A stretch of 64,000 nt of DNA from NCBI RefSeq assembly GCF_019430885.1, contig NZ_JAHYBZ010000008.1, positions 1 through 64,000 of the forward strand, read 5' to 3'. Positions within the stretch are counted from its first letter, which is position 1. Each line of letters starts with the position of its first letter. This document shows positions 36,381 through 46,186 of the stretch, piece by piece. The notes below the pieces were generated by a model. The model worked only from the letters and a program-made list of their open reading frames with translations. It had not been told where the DNA came from and did no database searches. This DNA is from Roseomonas alba (GTDB lineage: Bacteria; Pseudomonadota; Alphaproteobacteria; Acetobacterales; Acetobacteraceae). Position numbers and translations under genes: made by a program.

Positions 36381-37355
36381 ATGATGACGTCCCGACGTGC
36401 CTGGCTGGCCGGTATCGGCACGGTGCTCGCGGCGCCTGCGCTTGCCCAGGATGGCTGGCCGACGCGCAGCATCCGGCTGCTGGTGGGCTATCCCGCCGGC
36501 GGCGCCAACGATCTGGTCATGCGGGGCATCGCCGCGCCGCTCGGCGATGCGCTCGGCCAGCCGGTACTGATCGAGAACCGTGCAGGGGCGGCCGGCGGGA
36601 TTGCCGCCGAAGCTGCGGCGCGGGCAGCGCCGGACGGCTACACGCTGTTCTCGATTTCGAGTGCTCATGTCCTGGCGCCGAGCGTGCGGCGGAACCTGAA
36701 CTGGGATCCGGTGCGCGACTTCACGCCGATCGCGCTGGGCGCTCGTTCGCCCTACTTCCTGATGGTGTACAAGGACTTTCCCGCGCGAAGCGTCGCGGAG
36801 TTCGTCTCCTATGTGAAGTCGCGGCCGCCGGGATCGATCAGCTATGCGTCATCGGGCGTCGGCGCAGGGCCGCATCTGACAAGCAGCCTGTTCATGCATC
36901 GCGCCGGCATCACCCTGGATCACGTTCCCTACCGGGGTGACGCGGATGCGCTGGTCGATGTCACGACCGGGCGCGTGCCCTGCGCCTTTCTGTCCGTCGC
37001 GCCTGCCTTGCCGCACATCGCGGCGGGCAGCATCCGCGTCCTGGCCGTATCGGGCGCGGATCGCCTGTCAATCTTGCCAGATGTGCCGACGGTGGCGGAG
37101 TCCGGCTTTCCAGGCTTCGCGATGGATGTCTGGTGGGGCGTCAGCGGACCGGCCGGCCTGCCGGCGCCGATCGTACAGCGCATTGCCGCCGCGATGCGGC
37201 CGATCCTGGATGCACCGGCCTTCGCCGAACGCTATGCCGCCATCGGCGTCGTGCCGGGCAAACTCGGCACCGAGGCCTTTGCTCAACTCATCCGGGATGA
37301 CCGGGTCCGTCTCGACCGGATCGTGCAGGACGCCGGCATCACGCCCCAGGATTAG
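36381..37355 (+). CDS. TctC/Bug-family periplasmic solute receptor (6 of 7)
   Basis: A 324-residue receptor: signal peptide MMTSRRAWLAGIGTVLAAPALAQ, then DGWPTRSIRLLVGYPAGGAND, ENRAGAAGGIAAE and TLDHVPYRGDADALVDVTTG. The ribosome-binding site GGAAGGAGAGCAGCG precedes ATG 36381. Two receptor genes in a row (35371 and this one) suggests divergence after duplication, or separate ligands. Confidence 0.9.
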   Translation: MMTSRRAWLAGIGTVLAAPALAQDGWPTRSIRLLVGYPAGGANDLVMRGIAAPLGDALGQPVLIENRAGAAGGIAAEAAARAAPDGYTLFSISSAHVLAPSVRRNLNWDPVRDFTPIALGARSPYFLMVYKDFPARSVAEFVSYVKSRPPGSISYASSGVGAGPHLTSSLFMHRAGITLDHVPYRGDADALVDVTTGRVPCAFLSVAPALPHIAAGSIRVLAVSGADRLSILPDVPTVAESGFPGFAMDVWWGVSGPAGLPAPIVQRIAAAMRPILDAPAFAERYAAIGVVPGKLGTEAFAQLIRDDRVRLDRIVQDAGITPQD

Positions 37356-37364
37356 GCGCGACGG

Positions 37365-38381
37365 TCAGGCGGGACGGAGAGCCTCGAGCTTCTCGACCAC
37401 GGCCGCATTGGCGGGCGCCGCGATGCCACGGCGTCGCGCCTGCTTCACCACCTCGCCATTGATCAGCGAGACCTCGGTACGACGGCCGCGGCCCAGATCC
37501 TGCGCCATGCCGCTGATTGCCGTCGGGTTCAGGTGCTCGCCATACCGGATCAGCCCGGCTTCCACCTCGGCACGCTTCGCGACGTCGCCCTCTGCCACTC
37601 CAAGCCAGGCGTCCCCTGCGACGCCGCAGATCCGATCGAGCGCAATGCCGCCGGCCGTGGCCACCGTGACAACTTCCAGCGCGATGGACAGCAACTCGGC
37701 CCGCAGCGACGGCTCGAGAAAAAGGTCGCGGATCGGCCGCCCATGCAACGCGGAGAGCGGTGAGGTCATGCAGTTGAAGGTCAGCTTCGTCCAGCGCGCC
37801 GCCGCCATGTCGCTGACCGCCTCTGCGCCATCGATACCGCTGAAGAGATCGACGAGCGCCGCGATGCGCGGTGTTGCCGGACCCGCCGTCTCGCCAATCC
37901 GGAACAGCGGTGCGCCGCCATCGCGACGCGCGCGGTGCCGCCGCATGGCGCCGGGTTGCGTGAGATTGGCGAAGAAGCCTGTGACGATGCAGCCGATCAC
38001 GCGGTCATGGCCGAGTTCATCCGCCATGGCGAGATCGGCGAGCGCATTGAGCGTGACCAGCCAGGTGCCACGCCAATGGCGCTCGATCGCCGCGACCATG
38101 GCGGGCGCATCGGCGAGCTTGGTGCAGAGAATGGTCAGCCGCGGCGCTATGGCGGGCACTTCCTCGGGTGTCGCGATCACGCGTGGATGCGCCACGAATT
38201 CGCCGCTCGGCTCGCTCACGGCGAAGCCACTGGCGGCGATCGCTGCTCGGTTCGGCGTCCATGGTTCGAGCAACGCGACCGCCTCGCCCCGCGCCGCGAG
38301 ATGAGCAGCGATGTAGCCGCCGACCGCGCCAGCACCAACCACAAGGAGAGGCGCGCAATCCGACGGCGTGATGTTGGTCAT
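37365..38381 (-). CDS. Ketopantoate reductase family (ApbA/PanE-like) oxidoreductase
   Basis: A 338-residue protein. LLVVGAGAVGGYIAAHLAARG (about 12-32) is the nucleotide loop; KLTFNCMTSPLSALHGRP marks the catalytic-lysine helix and the C-terminal half (GRRTEVSLINGEVVKQARRRG) is typical of the family. It is convergent with the TctC gene, 9 bases apart. A second KPR-like gene lies at 26904; they are distant relatives, not copies. I chose ATG 38381; the frame runs open to 38762 without homology. Confidence 0.85.
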   Translation of the reverse strand: MTNITPSDCAPLLVVGAGAVGGYIAAHLAARGEAVALLEPWTPNRAAIAASGFAVSEPSGEFVAHPRVIATPEEVPAIAPRLTILCTKLADAPAMVAAIERHWRGTWLVTLNALADLAMADELGHDRVIGCIVTGFFANLTQPGAMRRHRARRDGGAPLFRIGETAGPATPRIAALVDLFSGIDGAEAVSDMAAARWTKLTFNCMTSPLSALHGRPIRDLFLEPSLRAELLSIALEVVTVATAGGIALDRICGVAGDAWLGVAEGDVAKRAEVEAGLIRYGEHLNPTAISGMAQDLGRGRRTEVSLINGEVVKQARRRGIAAPANAAVVEKLEALRPA

Positions 38382-38736
38382 CGAGGAGCTTCCATGATCG
38401 TCGTGTCGTTCACCTCGCATCATGCCAGCCTTCGGAGCATGCCGTGAAGTACGTGCCCGACGAGGAACACGATTGAGTCCCGTGCGCGATCGCATGCCTG
38501 CATCATGGAGATTGGCGCGCCACAGGCGCGCGACGGAGATGGGGCGCGGCACAGTGTTCACGCGATGCACCTTCCTGAGTTTCTTGCTGTCATTGCCGAT
38601 ATCGTTGGAGGAACTCTGAAGGTGAGGTTGACCCGCTTTCGTGGAGACCCCGAGGCTTGAGACGGCGGTATTGGAGATGCCCAGGCCGATGCCGCCCCGC
38701 TGCGTCGGATCCGGACGATCCAGGCTGGTTCGCATG
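38382..38736. other. Gap without a recognisable gene
   Basis: Between the KPR-like gene and the IS481 remnant. Some AT-richer patches (38560-38610) but no open frame with a ribosome-binding site or domain. It probably holds the promoter of the leftward KPR-like gene. Confidence 0.35.
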
Positions 38737-38965
38737 AGACCTACGGCGCGCCGCGAGTGCATGCAGAGCCGAGCGCGCCAGGTGCGCGATGGTAGCGCTG
38801 CGGGGCAAAGAGACAGTCGTCCAGCGACAGCAAGGTGTGACGGCGGAAGGCGACATCAGCTCGCGCTCGCCGCTGGGTGATGGTGTTCGGATTCACGCCC
38901 GGGCGACGAGCCAAGGCCCTCCGACTCTCTTGACTATCCTGGATCGCGCGACCGGCCGCGTCAGT
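38737..38965 (-). pseudogene. IS481-family transposase remnant, frameshifted
   Basis: Read leftward, one frame gives AIQDSQESRRALARRPGVNP and, after an apparent deletion, VAFRRHTLLSLDDCLFA; the homology then shifts frame to RSATIAHLARSALHALAARR. These match in order the IQASQES.RALARR..., VAFRRHTLLPLDDCLYALQ and TIPHLTRSSLHRCLQRHG segments of IS481-type transposases. The DDE core is missing. A dead insertion beside the large secreted-protein gene. Confidence 0.7.
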
Positions 38966-39248
38966 CGCGCGGCGCAGCCGTGGCGACCCTGACCCATAGC
39001 GTGTCCCTCCAAGCCGAGGAGAAGATGGCACGACCAAAATCCGAGCAAAACATCCAGCCTCACCAACGCATATCGCGAAAATCTCTCCCAAGAAAAATTA
39101 TACGAATATTGATGATTCTAAAATGAATTGGCAACTATCCAGAGGAATAGAGATGAAATCCGACCACGCTTATTATCACTCTATACGCGGCGATGCGGAT
39201 TGCGCCGATTTCCCAGACGGCGCCTTTCATCAACGGAGGGATCCGATC
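38966..39248. promoter_or_regulatory. AT-rich upstream region of the large secreted protein
   Basis: About 39030-39200 is much lower in GC than the surroundings (AAAAATTATACGAATATTG). It probably contains the promoter of the secreted-protein gene and has the composition typical of silenced, horizontally acquired DNA. Alternative starts ATG 39123 and ATG 39153 (the latter after AGAGGAATAGAG) lie here. Confidence 0.4.
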
Positions 39249-42200
39249 ATGACGCTCAGGTCCAGCCGATCTCTATCGCACGTGGTCGACCTTGGCCGGG
39301 CTCTGCGAGGGCCCGACGCGCCGGAGGAATGGCTGCTGGCCCTGCTGTCGCATGACGAGGCCGACCTCGTTCGGGGCCCGGTCAGCCAAGCTGGGATGGA
39401 TCTTGTTTTCCTGGCGCATCGGGGTCCGCCGGAGGCCTCCGCTGACAGCGTGATCGAAGCCGCCGGCAACGTCGCGCAGGCGCTGTCCGACACGCGATCC
39501 GGGGTGGCCCTGGCGCCTGCCGCCACCACGAACAACGATGCGACCATCGGCATCGCGGCACTCGACGCCAGCAATACCGAGGGCTCCGACGGCACTACGC
39601 CATTCACCTTCTTGGTCACTCGCACCGGTGGCATCTCGGCCGCGCATGCCGCGACCTGGAGAGTGACCGGCTCAGGAGCCGCTCCCGCGGTCGCCGCCGA
39701 CTTCGCGGGTGGCGTCCTGCCGACCGGCAGGGTCCGCTTTGACGCCGGCGAGACCACCAAGGTCGTCACCATCAACGTTGCGGCCGACGTCGCGGGAGAA
39801 CTGAATGAACGCTTCCAGGTTACCCTGTCGAATCCCTCGGCCGGCGCCACGATCGGCAGCGCGTCGGCCGGCGCCCTCATCCTGGACGATGACGGCCTGC
39901 TTTCCGTCGCCCCGGCCGGCATGGCCCGAGCCGAGGGAAACGGCGGCGGCGCGACGGAGGTCGCCTTCCTTGTCACACGTACCGCCGATCTCGGGCAGGC
40001 AACGACACTCACCTGGTCCGTCGCGGGATCCGGCGCGTCCCCCGTCAACGGGGCCGACTTCGCGGGTGGCGCCCTACCCAGCGGAACGCTGAGCTTCGCC
40101 GCGGGCGAAGGCAGCCGGATCGTAACCCTGCGGATCGCCGCCGATGCCGTGCATGAGGCGGTGGAGGCGCTGCGCTTCACCGTCTCCGGCACCGTGACCG
40201 GGCAGGCATTCGCCCCCAGTACCACGCAGACCATCCTGAACGATGACGCACCGGCCTCGCCCCTCGATCCGCGCGTGATCTATGTCGATCCTACCGCCGC
40301 GGCCGGTGGCGACGGCTCGATGGATCGGCCGCTGCAGTCACTCGATGGCGTCACGCTCCTGCCCGGCGACATGGCGCTGCTACGCGGCGGCACCGTGTCG
40401 AAGTCCTTCGTCATCACCGACCAGGGCATGCCCGACCGGCCGATTGTCATAGGCTCCTATGGTGTCGGAAACGCCAGAGTGGACGGCACTGTCGTGCTCA
40501 GCGGGGCACGATACGTCGCGCTGACCAACCTCGATATCGAGCCAGGCGATGGCTACGGCGTAGTCCTGACCAATGCGACCGGTTTCAGCACGGTGGACAA
40601 CTGCAGCATTCACGGGGGTGAGATCGGCGTCGTGGTCCGGGGCAACGTCGCCGATGGCAACGTCATCTCCGGCAACCGCATCTATGAGAATGACGGCATG
40701 GGGGTCTGGCTCGACAGCACCGATCTCTGCATCGGCGCGGCCACCCTGGTCAGCGGCAATACCATCTACAGAAACGGCCAGCAGGGTATCGCGCTGCATG
40801 CCGGGCACGCCATCGTCGAGGGCAACACCGTCGTCAACAACGGTCTTGCCGGGCTCGCCGGCATGTCTGCAATCCACGTGGTCGGGACTGCCAGCCACGA
40901 GGCGCACGGCAATGTCATCCGCAACAACATCATCGCCCACCAACGCGACGGCGCGTCCTACGACGGCAACGGCATCCAGCTCGATCACTGGTCGGACGAC
41001 ACCCTCGTCATCGACAACCTGGTGTTCGGCAATGATGGCTGCGGGATCAACGTATTCGCCGCGAGCGGCAGCGTCGTCGCCGGCAATATCGTGCATGGCA
41101 ACATGGTCGACAGCGGCGGCACTCACGTCATCGCGATGGCCGAGATCTTCTTCGGGGAAGCCTTGTTCGCTCCCGGATACAGCCAGCACAACGTCATCAC
41201 CGGCAACACGGTATTCGCCACGCATCCCGACGCCGCGGCCATACAGGTGCAGGAGGTCGTCACGGCGCAGACGTCCAACATCATCACCGGCAACGCGCTC
41301 GGCCGCTCCGGTCCCGGCGCCCTGTGGATCTGGGGATTGCAGCAGGGCACGTCTCTCGACGACTGGAACGCCCTGGCACTGGTCGGCAACGATGCCGCAG
41401 CCGTCGCGCCCGCTACCCCCGCGATCGATGCGGCGATGCTGGATCGCAGTTTCACGCCGCACTCAGGTCTCTATGGCGCTCACGATCCGGAGGATATGAC
41501 CCAGGAGGTGGCGGGCCCAGGCCACACCGACATCCTTGGCAGCCCGCATGGCAGTTGGATGTCCGCCGGCGGCATGGATGCCACGCTGTCGGCCTTTGCC
41601 GGAGATAACCAGCTCGCGGCGGGCAGCGGCGAGACCACCTTGCGGGGTGGGCCGGGCAATGACGGTCTGTTCGGCGGTGCCGGCAATCATCGCATCTTCG
41701 CCGGCACCGGCGGTGCGGTGATTACCGGAGGATCGGGCAGCAGCCTGCTCGTCGGCGGCCCGGGCGACGACATCATCTACGCCGGCAACGGTACGCTTCC
41801 CGACACGATCGATGGCGGCGGCGGCACCAACACGCTCGTTGCAGGTGGCGGCATCGACACCTTCGTGATCGGCGCGGGAGTCAGTTACATCTATGAGTTT
41901 GCCACCGGCCAGGATCGTCTCGATGTCAGCAGCCTTGGCGCCCGCACGCTGGCCGACCTGGACCTCCTCGCGGGAGGGGAACATTCCGTCGTGCTCGACA
42001 AGGGAGGTGTTGTCCGCGCGTTCCTGGTGGGTGTCGATGCCACGAACATGCCGCCGGACAGCTTTATCCTCGCCCACAGTGACCACGCCGCCATCCTGTC
42101 CATCACCGCCGCGCCAGCGCCGAAGCTGGAGGGCAACTCCGGCACCACGCGATACGCTTTCGCCGTAACCCGGTCGGGCGACCTCTCCGTCGCCCACTCG

Positions 42201-43601
42201 GTGCGTTGGTCTACCGAGGGCATTACCGGCAAGGAGGGCGGTCCGGCAGATGCATCGGACTTCGCGGCCGGCGTGCTGCCCTCCGGCACGCTGCAATTCG
42301 CGCCCGGCCAGGCCACCCGGTCCATCGTGGTGGAGGTCGCCGCCGACAGCACCCTCGAACGGACCGAGACATTCGCCGTGCGGATGACGGAGCCCTCGTC
42401 CGGCGCGACAATCGGCACGGCTCTGGCGTTCGGCACGATCCGCAACGACGACGCCCAGATCGACCTGGTGTCTGCCGGTGCCGCCAATGCCGAGGGGCAG
42501 GCGGGCAGCGACGGCGCCGTCGTCTTTACGGCGCTTCGATCGGGCAGGGCCGATGGCGCCGCGTCAGCCAACTGGTCCGTGGAGATCAGCCGTTCCGGCG
42601 GCGCCAACGAGGCGGACTTCGTCGGCGGGGTCTTGCCCAACGGCACGGTCACCTTCGCGCCTGGCGCCAGGTCGGCATCGATCGTCGTGCCTGTCGCCGG
42701 CGATAGTCTGATCGAGGGTGATCAGCGCTTCACACTCCACCTCACCGACCCGAGCACAGGTGTGTCGATCGGTAGGAGCAGCGTGACCGGGATCATTCGC
42801 GACGACGACATGCCAGGCAGCGGAACGCTCTCGGTCGTCACGCCGCTCGTCGCGAGGCTCGAGCGCACCGGCGCTACGACGACCTTTGCCTTCGATGTGG
42901 TCCGTAGCGCGGACCTTTCACTTGGTGCCAGCGTCGACTGGGCGGTGCATGGCGGCGGCGTCGCCGGCATCGGGGCGGCCTCAGCCAGCGATTTCGGCCG
43001 TTCCGACATGCCTGCGGGGAAGATCGATTTCGCGCCGGGCCAGGATGTGCAAACCGTTCTCGTCAAGGTGTCCGGCGACCGCACCGGCGAGCAGGATGAG
43101 GCCTTCACCTTCGTGCTCTCCGGCCCAGCTGCCGGCGTCGCATTGGCGAAGGCGAGGGCGGTGGCCGTCATCACCAATGACGACCCGATCACCGGCACCG
43201 CGGCCAACGAGACCATCCGAGGCTTTGAGACGGCCGACATCTTCGTCATCGGCGGCAGCCGCGATACCGTGATCGGCAAGGACGGCACCGACACCTTTCG
43301 CTTCCAGCAATCGGCAATCGGCGCCGCCAGCACCAACGGCACGACCATCGAGGATTTCCGCCCGCAGAGCGGGGAGAAGCTCGACCTTGCCGCCATCGAC
43401 GCCATTGCCTGTACCGAGGCCAATGACGCCTTCCATTTCATCGGCACGGCTGCGTTCAGCGGCCGGGCGGGCGAACTGCGCTGGACGGACATCGGCGCGT
43501 TGCGATTGATCGAGGGCGACATTGACGCCGATCGTTCGGCCGACCTGTCCATCGTCGTTATCGCGACCGGCGTTGTTGACGTGTCGTGGTTCGTTCTTTG
43601 A
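39249..43601 (+). CDS. Large Calx-beta / parallel beta-helix / RTX secreted protein
   Basis: A 1450-residue protein, probably exported by type I secretion. Domains: an N-terminal region of unknown fold (1-95), Calx-beta repeats 1-2 (about 97-334), a right-handed parallel beta-helix (about 338-717; GNTIYRNGQQGIALHAGHA, many GN.I/NN steps), RTX calcium-binding nonapeptides (about 790-867; GGPGNDGLFGGAGNH, GGPGDDIIYAGNG), Calx-beta repeats 3-5 (about 950-1310) and a serralysin-type C-terminal domain (about 1313-1450). No signal peptide. No ABC/HlyD/TolC secretion genes nearby. Start ATG 39249 has GGAGGG 8 bases upstream; ATG 39153 is an alternative. Likely a surface adhesin or polysaccharide-acting protein. 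Confidence 0.85.
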   Translation: MTLRSSRSLSHVVDLGRALRGPDAPEEWLLALLSHDEADLVRGPVSQAGMDLVFLAHRGPPEASADSVIEAAGNVAQALSDTRSGVALAPAATTNNDATIGIAALDASNTEGSDGTTPFTFLVTRTGGISAAHAATWRVTGSGAAPAVAADFAGGVLPTGRVRFDAGETTKVVTINVAADVAGELNERFQVTLSNPSAGATIGSASAGALILDDDGLLSVAPAGMARAEGNGGGATEVAFLVTRTADLGQATTLTWSVAGSGASPVNGADFAGGALPSGTLSFAAGEGSRIVTLRIAADAVHEAVEALRFTVSGTVTGQAFAPSTTQTILNDDAPASPLDPRVIYVDPTAAAGGDGSMDRPLQSLDGVTLLPGDMALLRGGTVSKSFVITDQGMPDRPIVIGSYGVGNARVDGTVVLSGARYVALTNLDIEPGDGYGVVLTNATGFSTVDNCSIHGGEIGVVVRGNVADGNVISGNRIYENDGMGVWLDSTDLCIGAATLVSGNTIYRNGQQGIALHAGHAIVEGNTVVNNGLAGLAGMSAIHVVGTASHEAHGNVIRNNIIAHQRDGASYDGNGIQLDHWSDDTLVIDNLVFGNDGCGINVFAASGSVVAGNIVHGNMVDSGGTHVIAMAEIFFGEALFAPGYSQHNVITGNTVFATHPDAAAIQVQEVVTAQTSNIITGNALGRSGPGALWIWGLQQGTSLDDWNALALVGNDAAAVAPATPAIDAAMLDRSFTPHSGLYGAHDPEDMTQEVAGPGHTDILGSPHGSWMSAGGMDATLSAFAGDNQLAAGSGETTLRGGPGNDGLFGGAGNHRIFAGTGGAVITGGSGSSLLVGGPGDDIIYAGNGTLPDTIDGGGGTNTLVAGGGIDTFVIGAGVSYIYEFATGQDRLDVSSLGARTLADLDLLAGGEHSVVLDKGGVVRAFLVGVDATNMPPDSFILAHSDHAAILSITAAPAPKLEGNSGTTRYAFAVTRSGDLSVAHSVRWSTEGITGKEGGPADASDFAAGVLPSGTLQFAPGQATRSIVVEVAADSTLERTETFAVRMTEPSSGATIGTALAFGTIRNDDAQIDLVSAGAANAEGQAGSDGAVVFTALRSGRADGAASANWSVEISRSGGANEADFVGGVLPNGTVTFAPGARSASIVVPVAGDSLIEGDQRFTLHLTDPSTGVSIGRSSVTGIIRDDDMPGSGTLSVVTPLVARLERTGATTTFAFDVVRSADLSLGASVDWAVHGGGVAGIGAASASDFGRSDMPAGKIDFAPGQDVQTVLVKVSGDRTGEQDEAFTFVLSGPAAGVALAKARAVAVITNDDPITGTAANETIRGFETADIFVIGGSRDTVIGKDGTDTFRFQQSAIGAASTNGTTIEDFRPQSGEKLDLAAIDAIACTEANDAFHFIGTAAFSGRAGELRWTDIGALRLIEGDIDADRSADLSIVVIATGVVDVSWFVL

Positions 43602-43878
43602 GTGATACCACCCGATCCGGAGACGACGTCGCGTTGTGCGCCGGCGCCACGCCATCCTGATGCGGCGTGGCCACCCATGCTTAACAACGCGGTGATCCGA
43701 GCCGGCGCGCGCTACAGGGCGAGAAGGGTTCGGACTGAGCGCCGATAGGTCACGGTGCTGACCGACTTCATCCTGCGAAGCTTCAGGCGGTGTGGACTCC
43801 GGGGATTCCCTTGAGGTGCTGACCCTGCGCCCTTGGATGCCCTGGGACTGTGCGAGAGTGCGTTGAAGGGAGACGGAG
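43602..43878. other. Gap after the large secreted protein
   Basis: No gene recognised. No strong hairpin follows the stop at 43601. The right part merges into the remnant of an abortive-infection-type gene on the other strand. Confidence 0.35.
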
Positions 43879-44091
43879 CCCGTGCGCATCGCTGATCCTG
43901 TTCCGCAGCGCGCCGAGCCGGTTCACGATCTGCTGGCAGCTTCCGGGAATGACCTTGAAGCTCTCCTCATGGTGTTGGCTCGGCGCGAGCTTGAGGCATT
44001 CCGCCGCAAACCCCCACAGCTTCGGCAAGTCCGCATCGTCCGTGTAGCCGGCGCATCCTTGGGGATAGAAATGGGGGTTGGAAAACTCGCC
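43879..44091 (-). pseudogene. Abortive-infection C-terminal (Abi_C-like) domain remnant
   Basis: The leftward frame reads FYPQGCAGYTDDADLPKLWG, FAAECLKLAPSQHHEESFKV, IPGSCQQIVNRLGALRNRIS, DAHG. The LGALRNRISDAHG block after a QxIV helix is the hallmark of Abi_C-type domains in abortive infection proteins. No upstream catalytic or sensor part is present (a stop lies just before), and sequence after DAHG is unrelated, so it is a fragment. It abuts tRNA-Ser, a typical defence-island location. Confidence 0.55.
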
Positions 44092-44133
44092 GCCTGATTA
44101 TTCGCTGATCAATCAACACTCTGGCGGGGAAAA

Positions 44134-44224
<91 letters not shown>

Positions 44225-44323
44225 GCATCGGGCCGGCTCAGGCCGCCCCACAAGGTTCCCCGGTCGAGGGGTCCCGCCGTATAATCATCTCCCTCGCGTG
44301 GCGCAACGCCCCCTCCTCTGCGG

Positions 44324-44353
44324 TTGACGCCCGCCCTCCCCCGGCGCTATACG
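44324..44353 (+). promoter_or_regulatory. Candidate sigma-70 promoter for rplU-rpmA-obgE
   Basis: TTGACG (44324-44329) and TATACG (44348-44353) are spaced by 18 bases, about 95 bases upstream of the rplU start. Close agreement with consensus in otherwise GC-rich DNA and the position ahead of ribosomal protein genes support it. Confidence 0.6.
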
Positions 44354-44448
44354 CCCGCTCCCACGGCAGCACCTCGGGTGCCGCCGATGATCGGTTTTGG
44401 GCCGACACCCACAAACCACAACAGTTCGAGAGAGTCCCGGGGCGACCC

Positions 44449-44766
44449 ATGACCTATGCAGTGATCCGCACCGGCGGCAAGCAGTACCGCGTCACCCCCG
44501 ACGCCGTGCTCACCGTCGAGAAGCTCGAGGCCGAGCCCGGCTCGACCGTGACCTTCCACGACGTCCTCCTCCTGGCTGGTGAAGCCGGGCTGACCGTCGG
44601 CGCCCCCACCGTGCCGGGTGCCACCGTCACCGCCACCGTGGTCGAACAGACCCGCGGCGACACGGTCATCATCTTCAAGAAGCGCCGCCGCCAGAACAGC
44701 CGGCGCAAGAACGGCCATCGCCAGCACCAGACGGTGCTGAAGATCGCCGCCATCACCGCGGCGTAA
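44449..44766 (+). CDS. rplU: 50S ribosomal protein L21
   Basis: A 105-residue ribosomal protein that binds 23S r[23 protein letters not shown] at the start and [19 protein letters not shown] near the end are the L21 signatures. ATG 44449 gives the standard family N-terminus; a longer frame upstream crosses tRNA-Ser and is not coding. First gene of the rplU-rpmA-obgE operon. Confidence 0.97.
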   Translation: MTYAVIRTGGKQYRVTPDAVLTVEKLEAEPGSTVTFHDVLLLAGEAGLTVGAPTVPGATVTATVVEQTRGDTVIIFKKRRRQNSRRKNGHRQHQTVLKIAAITAA

Positions 44767-44778
44767 GGAACACTCCCA

Positions 44779-45048
44779 ATGGCTCACAAAAAGGCAGGCG
44801 GCTCGTCCCGCAACGGTCGCGACTCCGAAGGCAAGCGCCTTGGCGTGAAGCTGTTCGGCGGCCAGACCGTGAATGCCGGCTCCATCATCGTGACCCAGCG
44901 CGGCACGAAGATGATCCCGGGCACCAATGTCTATGCCGGCCGCCAGCACTCCCTGCACGCCGCCGTCACCGGCCGCGTGAAGTTCGTGCGCAAGGCCGAG
45001 GGCCGCGTCCATGTCACGGTCGAGCCCGAGACCCTGGCCGCCGAATAA
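44779..45048 (+). CDS. rpmA: 50S ribosomal protein L27
   Basis: An 89-residue ribosomal protein at the peptidyl-transferase centre. [20 protein letters not shown] and the [18 protein letters not shown] segment are diagnostic. It starts 12 bases after rplU. Confidence 0.97.
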   Translation: MAHKKAGGSSRNGRDSEGKRLGVKLFGGQTVNAGSIIVTQRGTKMIPGTNVYAGRQHSLHAAVTGRVKFVRKAEGRVHVTVEPETLAAE

Positions 45049-46140
<1,092 letters not shown>

Positions 46141-46186
46141 CGCAACCGTCATCCCGCACCGGCGCTGGATGCGATAGAATGTTTTC

